A DNA stretch of 64,000 bases from contig JALDRJ010000002.1 in assembly GCA_031315865.1 (NCBI GenBank), positions 1,648,001 through 1,712,000 of the forward strand. The letters are read 5' to 3'. Positions 51,808 through 61,022 of the stretch are shown here, piece after piece (within the stretch, counting starts at the first letter, position 1; each line of letters begins with the position of its first letter). A program made the position numbers and the translations under genes. This DNA comes from Nitrospirales bacterium. GTDB taxonomy: Bacteria > Nitrospirota > Nitrospiria > Nitrospirales > UBA8639. Below the pieces are notes generated by a model, which was given only the letters and a program-made list of their open reading frames with translations, searched no databases and had not been told where the DNA came from.

Positions 51808-53502
51808 TTAGAAGGCATAGACGGCTGAAAGCCAAAAGCGGTTGAGAATGTGGGAGCCATCTTGGTCTTTCCCTGTCGCGGTGGGATTGGGGTTGTCGCC
51901 TAAGCGGTGGGACCAGGTGGCATCCAGAGAGAGCCCAAACCAACTCACCCATGCCACGGACAGTCCGCCTCCTTTGAGGGTGTAGTCTTTCCCGACGTTC
52001 CGTTTATTGTAGACGCGGCCGACGTCGTAAAATCCCGTGAGCGTCAATCCGTAAGGGAGCTGTGCTTGGAGTTCAAGGTTGGTGGTCAAGCCGCTGGACC
52101 CACTGGCTTCATTGACTGGATACGCGCGCACGCTGCTTGGCCCTCCCATGTAATATTTTTCCGCGGAGTCGAGGGTCTCAAAGGCTTTTTGGCCGGAAAA
52201 GATGCCTCGGAGCGACAGCCAGGGAAGCAGCTCTTGCTGGCGGCTCAGAGACAAGCGAAATTTGGTAAAGAAGCCTTCCCGGTTGGAGTTTTCCGATGCT
52301 TGATGTCTTCCCTGGTCCAGGGTTCCCAATACCCAGGTGAGACTGCCGAAATTGGACCCGTGAAGGCCGGTGAGGGTTTCAAACCAGTTCCCGGCCAGAC
52401 CAAAGGTGCCTTCGTTGATATGGTAATCGGATTGACGTGTTCCGAGGGCTCGATTTTCAAACTGTCGATAATCGTAGTTCATCAGCATCTGGAGGTTGTA
52501 GGTGCGGGCCCGTATGAGAGGATAAAACGCCTCGAGACCGACAGTTGAGGCATGTCCTTTTCCCCTTAATGCGGAAAACTCGGGAGCGATGAGTCGATAG
52601 GAGAGCAGAGAGGCGCTGGCGCCTATCCTCCAACCATCATGTCCAATCGGGACGGTATAGCGTAAGCGTCCATATTCACTCCCCGGCGAAATAATGGTTG
52701 ATGCGATGAGTTGATCGCCAAGCTTGAGCGGGCTGTTGAGGTAGGCGGTGGCATAGCCTTGCGCCATGCCGGTCCCGCGGTTCCCGCCATTGTTTACGCC
52801 GAGCTGGCCATGAAGGAGCGGGTCGTCCGCGGCGGTGACCTGGACGGTGGTTTCTCCTTCGCGCGCTCCGGCTTGGAGAGCCCCAGCTACCGCCACCCCC
52901 GGGAGATCGTCCGCGAGGAGCAGTCCTCGATCGAGGGCCTTCGTGTTCAACAATTGCTGAGGCGTCAGTTGCGTGTCGATCAGGTCTGTGATGTCGTGCG
53001 CGGCGACGTGCGTCGGTGGCTCCCCGCTTATGGCGGCTCCGCCAAACGTGGCTTCTTGGATATTGATGGTGACGGTGCCGTCCGTAATATCTTGCTTCGG
53101 GAGATAGGCGCGCACGATCCATCCTGCCTGACGGTAGTATTCGGCGATGTCTGCCGTGGCTTTTCTGAGCGCGGCCAAATCCAGATGTTTGTTCACGTAG
53201 GGGGCGACGACGGTTTGGAGCCGTCCGTCTGAGATTTGAGTATTTCCAGAAAATCGAAAGGACTTGACCAGGATCGTGACAGCGGATTGAGGGGCTTGCT
53301 GTGGCGCGGGGGGCGCATCGGGAGGGACTTCTTCCGGGAATGACTGTTCGCGTTCCATCTCTGATTGCCGCTGTTGCTGTTGCAGTACGCCGGCATCAGG
53401 AATGGTTTGCGCGAGGCTTGTGAGGATTCCCCAATGGCCGATGGTGCAACTCAACAGAATGATCCCAATCAGCAGGCAGGTTGCGAAGTGTCGTGTGTTC
53501 AT
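51808..53502 (-). CDS. TpsB, two-partner secretion outer-membrane transporter
   Basis: 564 residues from the ATG at 53502, preceded by GGAAGGAC; longer start at 53589 would bury the signal peptide (FATCLLIGIILLSCTIGHWGILTSLA). A Gln/Pro-rich linker (QQQQRQSEMEREQ) leads to POTRA domains beginning VKSFRFSGNTQIS, then the 16-stranded barrel with SVRAYPVNEASG (the conserved VRGY loop, here VRAY) and a final Phe (FWLSAVYAF). FhaC/ShlB family: it threads the neighbouring adhesin across the outer membrane. Confidence 0.92.
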   Translation of the reverse strand: MNTRHFATCLLIGIILLSCTIGHWGILTSLAQTIPDAGVLQQQQRQSEMEREQSFPEEVPPDAPPAPQQAPQSAVTILVKSFRFSGNTQISDGRLQTVVAPYVNKHLDLAALRKATADIAEYYRQAGWIVRAYLPKQDITDGTVTINIQEATFGGAAISGEPPTHVAAHDITDLIDTQLTPQQLLNTKALDRGLLLADDLPGVAVAGALQAGAREGETTVQVTAADDPLLHGQLGVNNGGNRGTGMAQGYATAYLNSPLKLGDQLIASTIISPGSEYGRLRYTVPIGHDGWRIGASASLLSYRLIAPEFSALRGKGHASTVGLEAFYPLIRARTYNLQMLMNYDYRQFENRALGTRQSDYHINEGTFGLAGNWFETLTGLHGSNFGSLTWVLGTLDQGRHQASENSNREGFFTKFRLSLSRQQELLPWLSLRGIFSGQKAFETLDSAEKYYMGGPSSVRAYPVNEASGSSGLTTNLELQAQLPYGLTLTGFYDVGRVYNKRNVGKDYTLKGGGLSVAWVSWFGLSLDATWSHRLGDNPNPTATGKDQDGSHILNRFWLSAVYAF

Positions 53503-53689
53503 ATGTGGAGAGTCCTTCCGATCTGTCGGTGTTTTGACGAGTGAACGGCGAGAGGGCCAAAATTTTGACTTTCTCCTGCCATCCGTCATGTCACCATCCG
53601 AACATCGTTCGTGGCTTCACGAAATCTGGAGAAAGGAGACGATTGGCTCTATGGCTCTGAATGTATTCACTTTTGCTCATGTCCAGAAC

Positions 53690-53718
53690 TTGCTTACTGT
53701 GCAGGACCGCTCTATATT
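53690..53718 (+). promoter_or_regulatory. Promoter of the ThyX-like gene
   Basis: TTGCTT (53690-53695), 17-bp spacer, TATATT (53713-53718), leaving a leader of about 70 nt. Confidence 0.4.
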
Positions 53719-53745
53719 GATCTGATTCGACAGCCTACTTCCTTC

Positions 53746-53769
53746 CATGCAAGGGCATGCTGTTGCATG
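53746..53769 (+). promoter_or_regulatory. Leader hairpin of the ThyX-like gene
   Basis: CATGCAA (53746-53752) pairs with TTGCATG (53763-53769). The loop sequence AAGGGCAT can alternatively pair with downstream ATGCCTT, so two exclusive structures are possible. Confidence 0.3.
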
Positions 53770-53796
53770 ATTAATGCCTTGCCTTGTTGCTGATGT

Positions 53797-55287
53797 ATGA
53801 GTTCTGACAAGAAAGCACAGCGGGTCATCGCGTTGGCGCCCATGCCGCCGGAGAAATCGGCCTATGCGTTGGCTCGGTACAGTCGGTCTCCTGATTCCAT
53901 CGAAGAGAGTCTCGCGTGGGTGCATTCCCATTCGTCAGAAAAATTCTGGGAACAGTTTTATTTTGCGTATGGCCATGGATCAATCGCGGACTTGGGTCAT
54001 GTGACGATTTGTTTTGAAAACATCTCGGAGTTGGCGGCAATTCGGATCGAAGACGAATCGCTGTGGGACGGGCAGGCCAAGTCGAGCCGGTATCAAAACT
54101 TCGAGGCCAGCGGGTGCTTTGTTCCGGCTTCGATTCAAGATTCAGAAACAGAGGGTGCGTATCACGGGCTCTTGAGCAGCCTGTTTAACGTGTATCGCGA
54201 GCTGAAAGGGCCTGTCGAACGGTTCTTGTCGGAACGGGACCCGCGGCCGGCGTCGATGTCTGAGGCTCAGTACAATCGGACCATCGCCGCCCGGGCGTTT
54301 GATGTCACGCGTTACTTGCTTCCATTGGCCGCTCGAACGAACGTTGGGCAAGTCGTCAGCATTCGGACATTGGAAAAGCAGATTGCGCGATTATTGTCGG
54401 CGCAATTGCCGGAATTGAAATCCATCGGCGAAGAGCTGAAGGAAGCATGTGCGAAGAAACCTTCTCCGGCTTGGGCCGATCTCGAACAGCAGGATGTCAG
54501 CTCGCTCGAGCCGTTAGCCCCAACCTTGGCCCGCTATGCCGTGGCGAGCCCCTATCAGTCGGAAGTCTACCGGGACCTTTCCCGGGCAGGGAGGCCAATT
54601 TTACGGGATGCCGGTTTGGATCGTCCTGAAGGTTGGGTTGGGCGAAGCCATCCTGTGGACTTGATTGAACCCCATGAACCGTTGGATGAATTAGTCGCCA
54701 CGTTGCTCTATCGTGTGTCCCACGCGCCGTATCGCTGTCTTCTCGAACTGATTCAGCAGTGGCCGGAAGGACAGAAGCATGATTTTATCGGAGTGGCCCT
54801 GCAGACACGCGGTCCTCATGACGAGCTGATTAAAGAATTTCGTTCGGGGTATGCGTTTATCTTCGATGTGCTGATGGATATTGGTGGATGGCGAGATATG
54901 CATCGGCACCGCCGGTGTCAGCAGGTCCAACAGAACTTTACGACGCTGCATGGCTATGATGTTCCGCCAACCCTTGAAGCTGCGGGGCTGGATACCATGT
55001 ATCGTCAGGCCATGGATGCCGTGAGAGACGATATCGATAAATTGCGCGCCACGAGTCAGGAAGGAGCCTTGTACGCCATTCCTTTTGGGTTCAAGGTACG
55101 TTGTCTTTTTAAAATGGACTATGCGGAAGCCGAATACGTGTCGCAGTTACGGTCGGGTGTGAAAGGCCATTGGTCGTACCGGACTATTGCATGGTTGATG
55201 AAAGAAAAGATCTTGGAACGGTATCCCTACCTGGGAAGTCTCATTCAAGCGACCCCGCCAGATATCGAAGATTCGTTGACCCGGTAA
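53797..55287 (+). CDS. Double-domain ThyX-like protein (FAD-dependent thymidylate synthase family)
   Basis: 496 residues, about twice a normal ThyX (220-250). The N-terminal half has YGHGSIADLGHVTICFENIS and SSRYQNF, matching the HxS..EH and S-RY elements of ThyX, but no RHR. The C-terminal half has RDMHRHRRCQQVQQNF, which supplies an RHR like the ThyX RHRX7S motif but with the final Ser not obvious. A single chain would thus hold complementary halves of the active site. Classical ThyX makes dTMP from dUMP with FAD and methylene-tetrahydrofolate. Activity of this version is unproven. Start ATG lacks a strong ribosome-binding site. Confidence 0.7.
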   Translation: MSSDKKAQRVIALAPMPPEKSAYALARYSRSPDSIEESLAWVHSHSSEKFWEQFYFAYGHGSIADLGHVTICFENISELAAIRIEDESLWDGQAKSSRYQNFEASGCFVPASIQDSETEGAYHGLLSSLFNVYRELKGPVERFLSERDPRPASMSEAQYNRTIAARAFDVTRYLLPLAARTNVGQVVSIRTLEKQIARLLSAQLPELKSIGEELKEACAKKPSPAWADLEQQDVSSLEPLAPTLARYAVASPYQSEVYRDLSRAGRPILRDAGLDRPEGWVGRSHPVDLIEPHEPLDELVATLLYRVSHAPYRCLLELIQQWPEGQKHDFIGVALQTRGPHDELIKEFRSGYAFIFDVLMDIGGWRDMHRHRRCQQVQQNFTTLHGYDVPPTLEAAGLDTMYRQAMDAVRDDIDKLRATSQEGALYAIPFGFKVRCLFKMDYAEAEYVSQLRSGVKGHWSYRTIAWLMKEKILERYPYLGSLIQATPPDIEDSLTR

Positions 55288-55334
55288 GCGAGCATAGGCA
55301 AGAGGGTGGAAGCGGGATAGAGGATGAAGATTTC

Positions 55335-56357
55335 ATGAAGTATGAAACGGCTATTGTTGATGCGATCCGTCAGGGCGACTGGGCACATGTTCGAGAGATG
55401 GCGATTGCCTGGTCGCAAGAGACTGACGCAGGCCCGCGCGCGTTTTTCGCGGTCAATGTGAGCAGTTTAATTTTTGGAGAATTCGCTCAAGCCTGGCAGG
55501 CCCATGCCCGGTCATTGGAGCAGGAAAAGGATATTGAGTCTGTACGGGACTGGCTTGATGACATCCTCACGAGACATGCAGAGGATAGTCATCTTCACTT
55601 GCTCAAAGGCCTGTTCCTCGCGCAGTCTGGGAAATCCGAGGATTCAGTGGCCTGTTATCAACAGGCTATCGCGCTCGATGCTCAGTCGCCATACCCGCAC
55701 TTTTTTCATGCGCAGATTCTTCGACGGATGGGGAAGATGGAGCAGGCGATCAAATCCTGCCGTGAGGCGGTCAAGATCATGCCTGACTATACGGCTGCTC
55801 GACTGAATCTTGGGGTCATGTATCAAGAGCAGGGGCGGTTGGAGATGGCCATTCCACAATACCGGGAAATTTTAAAATTGCAGCCTGATCATGCCGTGGC
55901 TCATACGAATTTGGGATGCGCCTTGGCAGAGCAGGGAAAAATTGAACCCGCTGTTTTGGCCTACAAGAAAGCCTTGGAGTTGGTTCCCAACGATCCAGAG
56001 GTTCACTTTGCTCTTGGCGGCTTGTATGAAACGAAAGGTCGAAAGGATCTGGCCAATCGAGAATATGAAGAGGCCTTACGCCAGGATCCCAATTTTTTCC
56101 CCGCCGCGACGGCCATCGGCTGGTATCTCATGGAGCGTGGACAGGTTGATCATGCGTTGGACTATTTTAGCAAGGCGCTCAACGCGAACCCTGATGACGC
56201 GTCTGCGACCTTCGGAGTTGGCCAAGTTTATGACAAGAAGGGAAAGGGGTCCATCGCCGCGGATCACTATTACCGGGCTTTGGACTTAGAAAAAGACCCG
56301 GACCGCAAGGCGAGAATCCTGAATTTTATCGATCGCGTCGGGGGGTTTCAGGCTTAA
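55335..56357 (+). CDS. TPR-repeat protein
   Basis: 340 residues starting at the ATG at 55335 after GAGGATGAAG; the frame is open upstream, overlapping the ThyX-like gene, but that part is not coding. After a 90-residue helical N-terminus come about seven TPRs, for example HFFHAQILRRMGKMEQAI and AVAHTNLGCALAEQGKIE. No signal peptide, so cytosolic. It lies 47 nt after the ThyX-like gene and is probably co-transcribed. Confidence 0.85.
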   Translation: MKYETAIVDAIRQGDWAHVREMAIAWSQETDAGPRAFFAVNVSSLIFGEFAQAWQAHARSLEQEKDIESVRDWLDDILTRHAEDSHLHLLKGLFLAQSGKSEDSVACYQQAIALDAQSPYPHFFHAQILRRMGKMEQAIKSCREAVKIMPDYTAARLNLGVMYQEQGRLEMAIPQYREILKLQPDHAVAHTNLGCALAEQGKIEPAVLAYKKALELVPNDPEVHFALGGLYETKGRKDLANREYEEALRQDPNFFPAATAIGWYLMERGQVDHALDYFSKALNANPDDASATFGVGQVYDKKGKGSIAADHYYRALDLEKDPDRKARILNFIDRVGGFQA

Positions 56358-56363
56358 TAGGGG

Positions 56364-56633
56364 TCACGGTGAAGACAGCGTTTGTTGAAGGGCGCTGATT
56401 TGGGCACTTACGTTTCCACCCTGCTCAAGTTGAGACTGAATCTGCTCTTTTAAGTATGTGGAATATCCAACCTTTTCGAGCAATATGGATAGAAAGCGGT
56501 CAGCGGTCGCCGTCGCGTGCCCTTGAAGCGTTTCCACGTCATTATCGCTGACCGGTACGTAGCAATCTCCAATGTGAAGAATGAGTTTATAATAATCTCC
56601 CTCTCGTCTTTTCTCAAAATGCAAGCCTGTCAA
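56364..56633 (-). CDS. Small protein without a clear start codon
   Basis: 89 residues from a TTG at 56633. The same frame remains open upstream to a stop near 56745, and the upstream translation (QCLRVEDGQLIFHEWGN) flows into it naturally, yet it holds no ATG, GTG or TTG. A CTG near 56681 is the only candidate. Either the start is non-standard or the gene has lost its N-terminus. The product is acidic-helical with no recognised motif. It converges on the TPR gene with only 6 nt between stops. Confidence 0.45.
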   Translation of the reverse strand: MTGLHFEKRREGDYYKLILHIGDCYVPVSDNDVETLQGHATATADRFLSILLEKVGYSTYLKEQIQSQLEQGGNVSAQISALQQTLSSP

Positions 56634-56891
56634 AGTATTACCCCATTCATGAAAGATAAGTTGGCCATCTTCAACACGCAGGCATTGTAGGCCATCGTTT
56701 TGAACAAGACAAGGCGGTTCCCATCCTTTCTTGACTGGGTAGAGACCCTATGCTAGCGTTACTCCCTTTTCCGGAAAAAGAATATTGCGTATGGAGTGGG
56801 TAATTCGGTTCATGGGAGTCTAGATGATAGATTTCTCGTGAACCCGATAAGAATTTCTTCGTCATCAATCTCCCTGGAACAGGAGCCCCTT

Positions 56892-57974
56892 ATGTCGCGA
56901 ATCTATAATTTCAGTGCTGGTCCGGCCATGTTGCCGGAAGCGGTGCTGCTTCAAGCTCAACGTGAATTACCCGATTGGCACGGGGCTGGTGCGTCCATTA
57001 TGGAGATGAGCCACCGCGGGAAAGAGTTTGTGTCCGTCGCCACAGAGGCCGAGCAAGATGTCCGTGACCTTCTTGGCGTCCCGAAAAACTATAAAGTCTT
57101 GTTCCTGCAAGGAGGGGCGACCACTCAGTTTGCGTCGATTCCCATGAACATTCTGAGGGGAGAGACCAAGGCTGATTATATCTTGACAGGAGCCTGGGGG
57201 AAAAAAGCGATCAGTGAGGCCAAAAAATACTGCACAGTCAATGTGGCGGCTTCTTCACAGGATGATAAATTTTCGAGCATTCCGTCTCAAGATCAATGGG
57301 CCCTCGACCCAGAGGCGGCTTACGTGCATTATACGCCCAATGAGACGATTGGTGGCGTGGAATTTCATTGGGTACCCGATACAGGAGATGTCCCACTCGT
57401 GGCGGACTTCTCATCTACGATCTTGTCCCGCCCCATTGACGTGAGCCGTTTTGGGATTATTTATGCCGGAGCCCAAAAAAATATCGGACCATCTGGAGTC
57501 ACCTTAGTTATCGTGCGAGACGACCTTATCGGTCAGGCATCATCGATCACGCCGAGTGTCTACGACTATGCCCAGCAGGCTGAGGCTGACTCGATGCTCA
57601 ATACTCCCCCCACCTATGCCATCTATGTGGCCGGGTTGGTGTTTAAGTGGCTCAAGGAGCAGGGCGGCTTGGCCGCGATGGCGCAGTTGAATGAACGAAA
57701 AGCCAATAAACTCTATCAGGCCATCGACCAATCGAGTTTTTACCGTAATCCAGTCGAAAAATCAGCTCGGTCCTGGATGAATGTGCCGTTTGTCTTGGCT
57801 GATGCGGGTTTAGATAAAGAGTTCCTCGCCGGAGCCACCGAAGCGGGGCTCACGACTTTAGAGGGGCATCGTTCTGTCGGTGGTATGCGAGCCAGTATTT
57901 ACAATGCCATGCCCGAGGCTGGTGTTGATGCGTTAATTCAGTACATGACAGATTTTGAAAAGCGCAAGGCATAA
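56892..57974 (+). CDS. serC: Phosphoserine aminotransferase
   Basis: 360 residues. [18 protein letters not shown] is the SerC N-terminus; [19 protein letters not shown] holds the PLP lysine (AQKN), and [17 protein letters not shown] closes the active site. It converts 3-phosphohydroxypyruvate and glutamate to phosphoserine. The ATG at 56892 follows AGGAGC; the frame further upstream is non-coding. It lies 52 nt before serA, whose product supplies its substrate. Confidence 0.96.
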   Translation: MSRIYNFSAGPAMLPEAVLLQAQRELPDWHGAGASIMEMSHRGKEFVSVATEAEQDVRDLLGVPKNYKVLFLQGGATTQFASIPMNILRGETKADYILTGAWGKKAISEAKKYCTVNVAASSQDDKFSSIPSQDQWALDPEAAYVHYTPNETIGGVEFHWVPDTGDVPLVADFSSTILSRPIDVSRFGIIYAGAQKNIGPSGVTLVIVRDDLIGQASSITPSVYDYAQQAEADSMLNTPPTYAIYVAGLVFKWLKEQGGLAAMAQLNERKANKLYQAIDQSSFYRNPVEKSARSWMNVPFVLADAGLDKEFLAGATEAGLTTLEGHRSVGGMRASIYNAMPEAGVDALIQYMTDFEKRKA

Positions 57975-58026
57975 ATTCAACGCATGTCTTGAGGCGAGAG
58001 ACTAGAGGAGGCCGTCAGAGAACATC

Positions 58027-59625
58027 ATGAATATTTTAGTGAGCGATAAACTCTCTGCCCGTGGGGTCGAAGTGTTAGAACGTGCGGGATTTTCAGTTGG
58101 TGTGAAGACCAAACTGTCTAAAGAAGAATTACTTGATGAGATCAAGAATTATGAAGGTCTGATCGTCAGATCCGCGACCAAAGTGACCAAAGAAGTGATC
58201 GAGGCGGGCGGTCGACTTCGAATCATTGGCCGTGCCGGCACGGGGCTGGACAATGTCGATAGTGACGCGGCGACTCGGCGGGGCATTGTCGTCATGAATA
58301 CGCCCGGTGGGAATACCATTACCACCGCTGAACATACGATGGCGATGGTCGTGTCAATGAGCAGGAAAATTCCTCAGGCCACTGCGTCGATGAAGGCGGG
58401 GAAATGGGAAAAAAGTAAGTTCATGGGGGTCGAGCTGTATAACAAAACGATGGGGCTGGTTGGACTGGGTCAAATCGGTTCTCATGTCACCAAATTGGCT
58501 CAAGGGCATTTCATGAACGTTATTGGTTATGACCCCTATTTGGCCAAGGACCGTGCACAGCAAATGGGGATTGAGGTCGTGGAATTGGATGAACTTTTTC
58601 AGCGAGCCGATGTCATCTCTGTGCATACGCCGTTGACCAATGAAACTCGGGGGTTGATCAACGCGAAGACGATTCAGGAGATGAAAGATGGGGTTTTGAT
58701 CGTCAATTGCGCCCGGGGCGGGATTATTCATGAGCTCGATCTGTATGAGGCGTTGAAATCAGGGAAGGTCTATGCTGCGGCATTTGATGTCTTTGAAGAG
58801 GAACCCATAAAGCCCGATCACCCTCTCCTGTCTCTCGATAATTTTATCTGTACCCCGCATATCGGGGCTTCGACGGAAGAAGCCCAGGAAAATGTGGCGA
58901 TCGGGATCGCAGAGCAGTTCGTGGATTACTTTAAACGGGGGTTGGCGCGTGGCGCGGTGAATGTCCCTTCGGTTTCTCCAGAAGTCCTGCCTCAGCTTCA
59001 ACCGTACCTGACGCTGGCGGAACGGATGGGTCTTTTCCAAGCGCAATTGCTCGACGGGGGCGTGAAATCGGTGACGGTCGAATATTTCGGCGAAGTTGCC
59101 GGTTTGTCGGTGGCGCCTTTAACGACTGCCGTCTTGAAAGGCTTATTGTCTCCGATACTGGAAGATGTGATTAATTTCGTCAATGCCCCTGTCGTCGCGA
59201 AGGAGCGCGGGATTGAAGTCAAAGAAGTGAAGAGTAGTGACGCCGGAGACTTTACGAGTCTTATTCGCGTCAAAGTCCAGTCTGGACAGAAAGATTACCA
59301 ATTGGCTGGTACGCTCTTTCATCGACAAGAACCGCGAATCGTCGAAATCAATCAGTTCCAAGTCGAAGTGAGTTGCGACGGACAAATGTTCTTGATCGAC
59401 AATGTCGATCGGCCGGGAGTCATTGGAACAGTTGGGGGTATTCTTGGTAAGCACTCGGTCAATATTGCACAGATGCAATGCTCCCGGGTTGAACAGCAAG
59501 GCGGTCAAGCTCTTCTCATTTTTAGCTTGGATGCTCCTCCTCCGAAGGAGGTCCTCGAAGAGGTCAAGCGAGAGGATGGTATTCTGTCCGTCAGGCTTGT
59601 TGACCTTTCTAGAAGCCACTCATAG
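58027..59625 (+). CDS. serA: D-3-phosphoglycerate dehydrogenase
   Basis: 532 residues, the long bacterial type. NAD-binding MGLVGLGQIGSHVTKLAQG near residue 140, RGGIIHELDLYEALKSG and the active-site His in CTPHIGASTEEAQ near residue 280. An intervening domain follows and the C-terminal ACT domain (VDRPGVIGTVGGILGKHSVN) probably mediates serine feedback. First step of serine synthesis; operon with serC. Confidence 0.97.
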   Translation: MNILVSDKLSARGVEVLERAGFSVGVKTKLSKEELLDEIKNYEGLIVRSATKVTKEVIEAGGRLRIIGRAGTGLDNVDSDAATRRGIVVMNTPGGNTITTAEHTMAMVVSMSRKIPQATASMKAGKWEKSKFMGVELYNKTMGLVGLGQIGSHVTKLAQGHFMNVIGYDPYLAKDRAQQMGIEVVELDELFQRADVISVHTPLTNETRGLINAKTIQEMKDGVLIVNCARGGIIHELDLYEALKSGKVYAAAFDVFEEEPIKPDHPLLSLDNFICTPHIGASTEEAQENVAIGIAEQFVDYFKRGLARGAVNVPSVSPEVLPQLQPYLTLAERMGLFQAQLLDGGVKSVTVEYFGEVAGLSVAPLTTAVLKGLLSPILEDVINFVNAPVVAKERGIEVKEVKSSDAGDFTSLIRVKVQSGQKDYQLAGTLFHRQEPRIVEINQFQVEVSCDGQMFLIDNVDRPGVIGTVGGILGKHSVNIAQMQCSRVEQQGGQALLIFSLDAPPPKEVLEEVKREDGILSVRLVDLSRSHS

Positions 59626-59696
59626 GACGCGCTCACGTATTCCGCCAGCGGCGGTTCTAGTCTAGGCTTGGCATTTAGACTTTCACCAACACGGTC

Positions 59697-61022
59697 ATGA
59701 AACCAGCCCGCGCCCTCATTCCGATCGGAACAGCCACGTTTGGTCCTGACACGGCTCGCCGCGTCAGGACATTAGAAAGACAGCTGATCACACTCCTCTC
59801 CCGGTGGGGGTACCGGGAGATTATCCTTCCCATCTTCGAATACCTGGATGTCTTATCAGTGGGACTTGCGCCTGAAGTCCTTGAGAAATGTTATAAGTTC
59901 GCCGATTGGACGACGGGCCGTATTCTGGTGTTACGTCCTGATATCACGGCCCAAATTGCTCGAATCGTTGCGATGGGCATGGGCGGGGCTGAGCTGCCTC
60001 TGCGACTGTCCTACCGCACGACGGTCTTTCGGTATGAACCCGAACATGCCGGAAGAGAAAGGGAACGGTTTCAGGTTGGCGTTGAACTGATAGGGACAGA
60101 TGATGCATCCGCCGATGCTGAAGTCGTGATGTCTCTCATCGAACTGCTGAAAACCATCGGTCTTCCGGACTTTAAGGTTTCGCTCGGCCATGTCGGGTTT
60201 TTTCAAGCCTTACTGAAAAAGTCCGGTCTCTCACCATCCGATCAGCGGAACGCGGCGTATGCCGTGGCCCACAAGGATCTTCCTCTGCTGGAAAATCTTT
60301 TACGGCAGGGACGATTACCTCACAAGAAAATTCACGTGATCTTGGAAGCCGCGGGCCGATGTGGCCAGGAAGATGTCCTGGAGTGGGGGCGAGGCGTGGC
60401 TGGGCGTGATCGAAACTTGATACGCCCGATTGAGCGTTTAGTCGCCGTGTATGCCCTGCTTGAGTCCGCGGGGCTTAAAGATCATATCTTGGTCGACCTC
60501 GGTGAATTTCGAGGGTTTGACTATTACGATGGTGTGGTCTTTGATGTGTTTACGTCCTCGCTCGGGCAGGAAATTGGGGGAGGAGGGCGGTATAATCACC
60601 TGTTGGGAAGGTTTGGGCGCGACTTGCCCTCGACAGGGTTTGCCCTGGACATGGACCGTGTGTTCGCGAGCTTAGACCATACTGGGCTTTTTCCCAACGA
60701 GCACGCGGCTTCGATATTGCTTATGGCATCTCAGAAGCAATTTGGGGCAGCGTACCGTCTGGCTCAACGCTTGCGCCGTGAAGACATGCCGGTCATTCAG
60801 GAAATGGTCAGTGTCGGGACCGCCAGCCGACTCAAGGAGCATGCCAACGATCGGTTAAAGAACGTGGGCGCATCGACCGCGATTCTCTTGGGAGGCGGGC
60901 GATCTCCGGAATCGGCGATCCTCATTCGTCGCACGGCATCACAGAAAAACCCTCGCCACGTTACCGTGCGGGTTGAAGATGTACCGGCTATCTTAAAGGA
61001 AGGTGCATATGCCCGTCTCTGA
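59697..61022 (+). CDS. hisZ: HisZ, regulatory subunit of ATP phosphoribosyltransferase
   Basis: 441 residues with class II histidyl-tRNA synthetase folding: GYREIILPIFEYLDVLS, LRPDITAQIARIVA, and YRTTVFRYEPEHAGRERERFQVG. It lacks the typical HisRS anticodon-binding and histidine-A motifs of a working synthetase, so HisZ rather than HisS is likely. It pairs with short-form HisG to start histidine synthesis; no hisG is in the window. It overlaps dnaB by 14 nt. Confidence 0.85.
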   Translation: MKPARALIPIGTATFGPDTARRVRTLERQLITLLSRWGYREIILPIFEYLDVLSVGLAPEVLEKCYKFADWTTGRILVLRPDITAQIARIVAMGMGGAELPLRLSYRTTVFRYEPEHAGRERERFQVGVELIGTDDASADAEVVMSLIELLKTIGLPDFKVSLGHVGFFQALLKKSGLSPSDQRNAAYAVAHKDLPLLENLLRQGRLPHKKIHVILEAAGRCGQEDVLEWGRGVAGRDRNLIRPIERLVAVYALLESAGLKDHILVDLGEFRGFDYYDGVVFDVFTSSLGQEIGGGGRYNHLLGRFGRDLPSTGFALDMDRVFASLDHTGLFPNEHAASILLMASQKQFGAAYRLAQRLRREDMPVIQEMVSVGTASRLKEHANDRLKNVGASTAILLGGGRSPESAILIRRTASQKNPRHVTVRVEDVPAILKEGAYARL

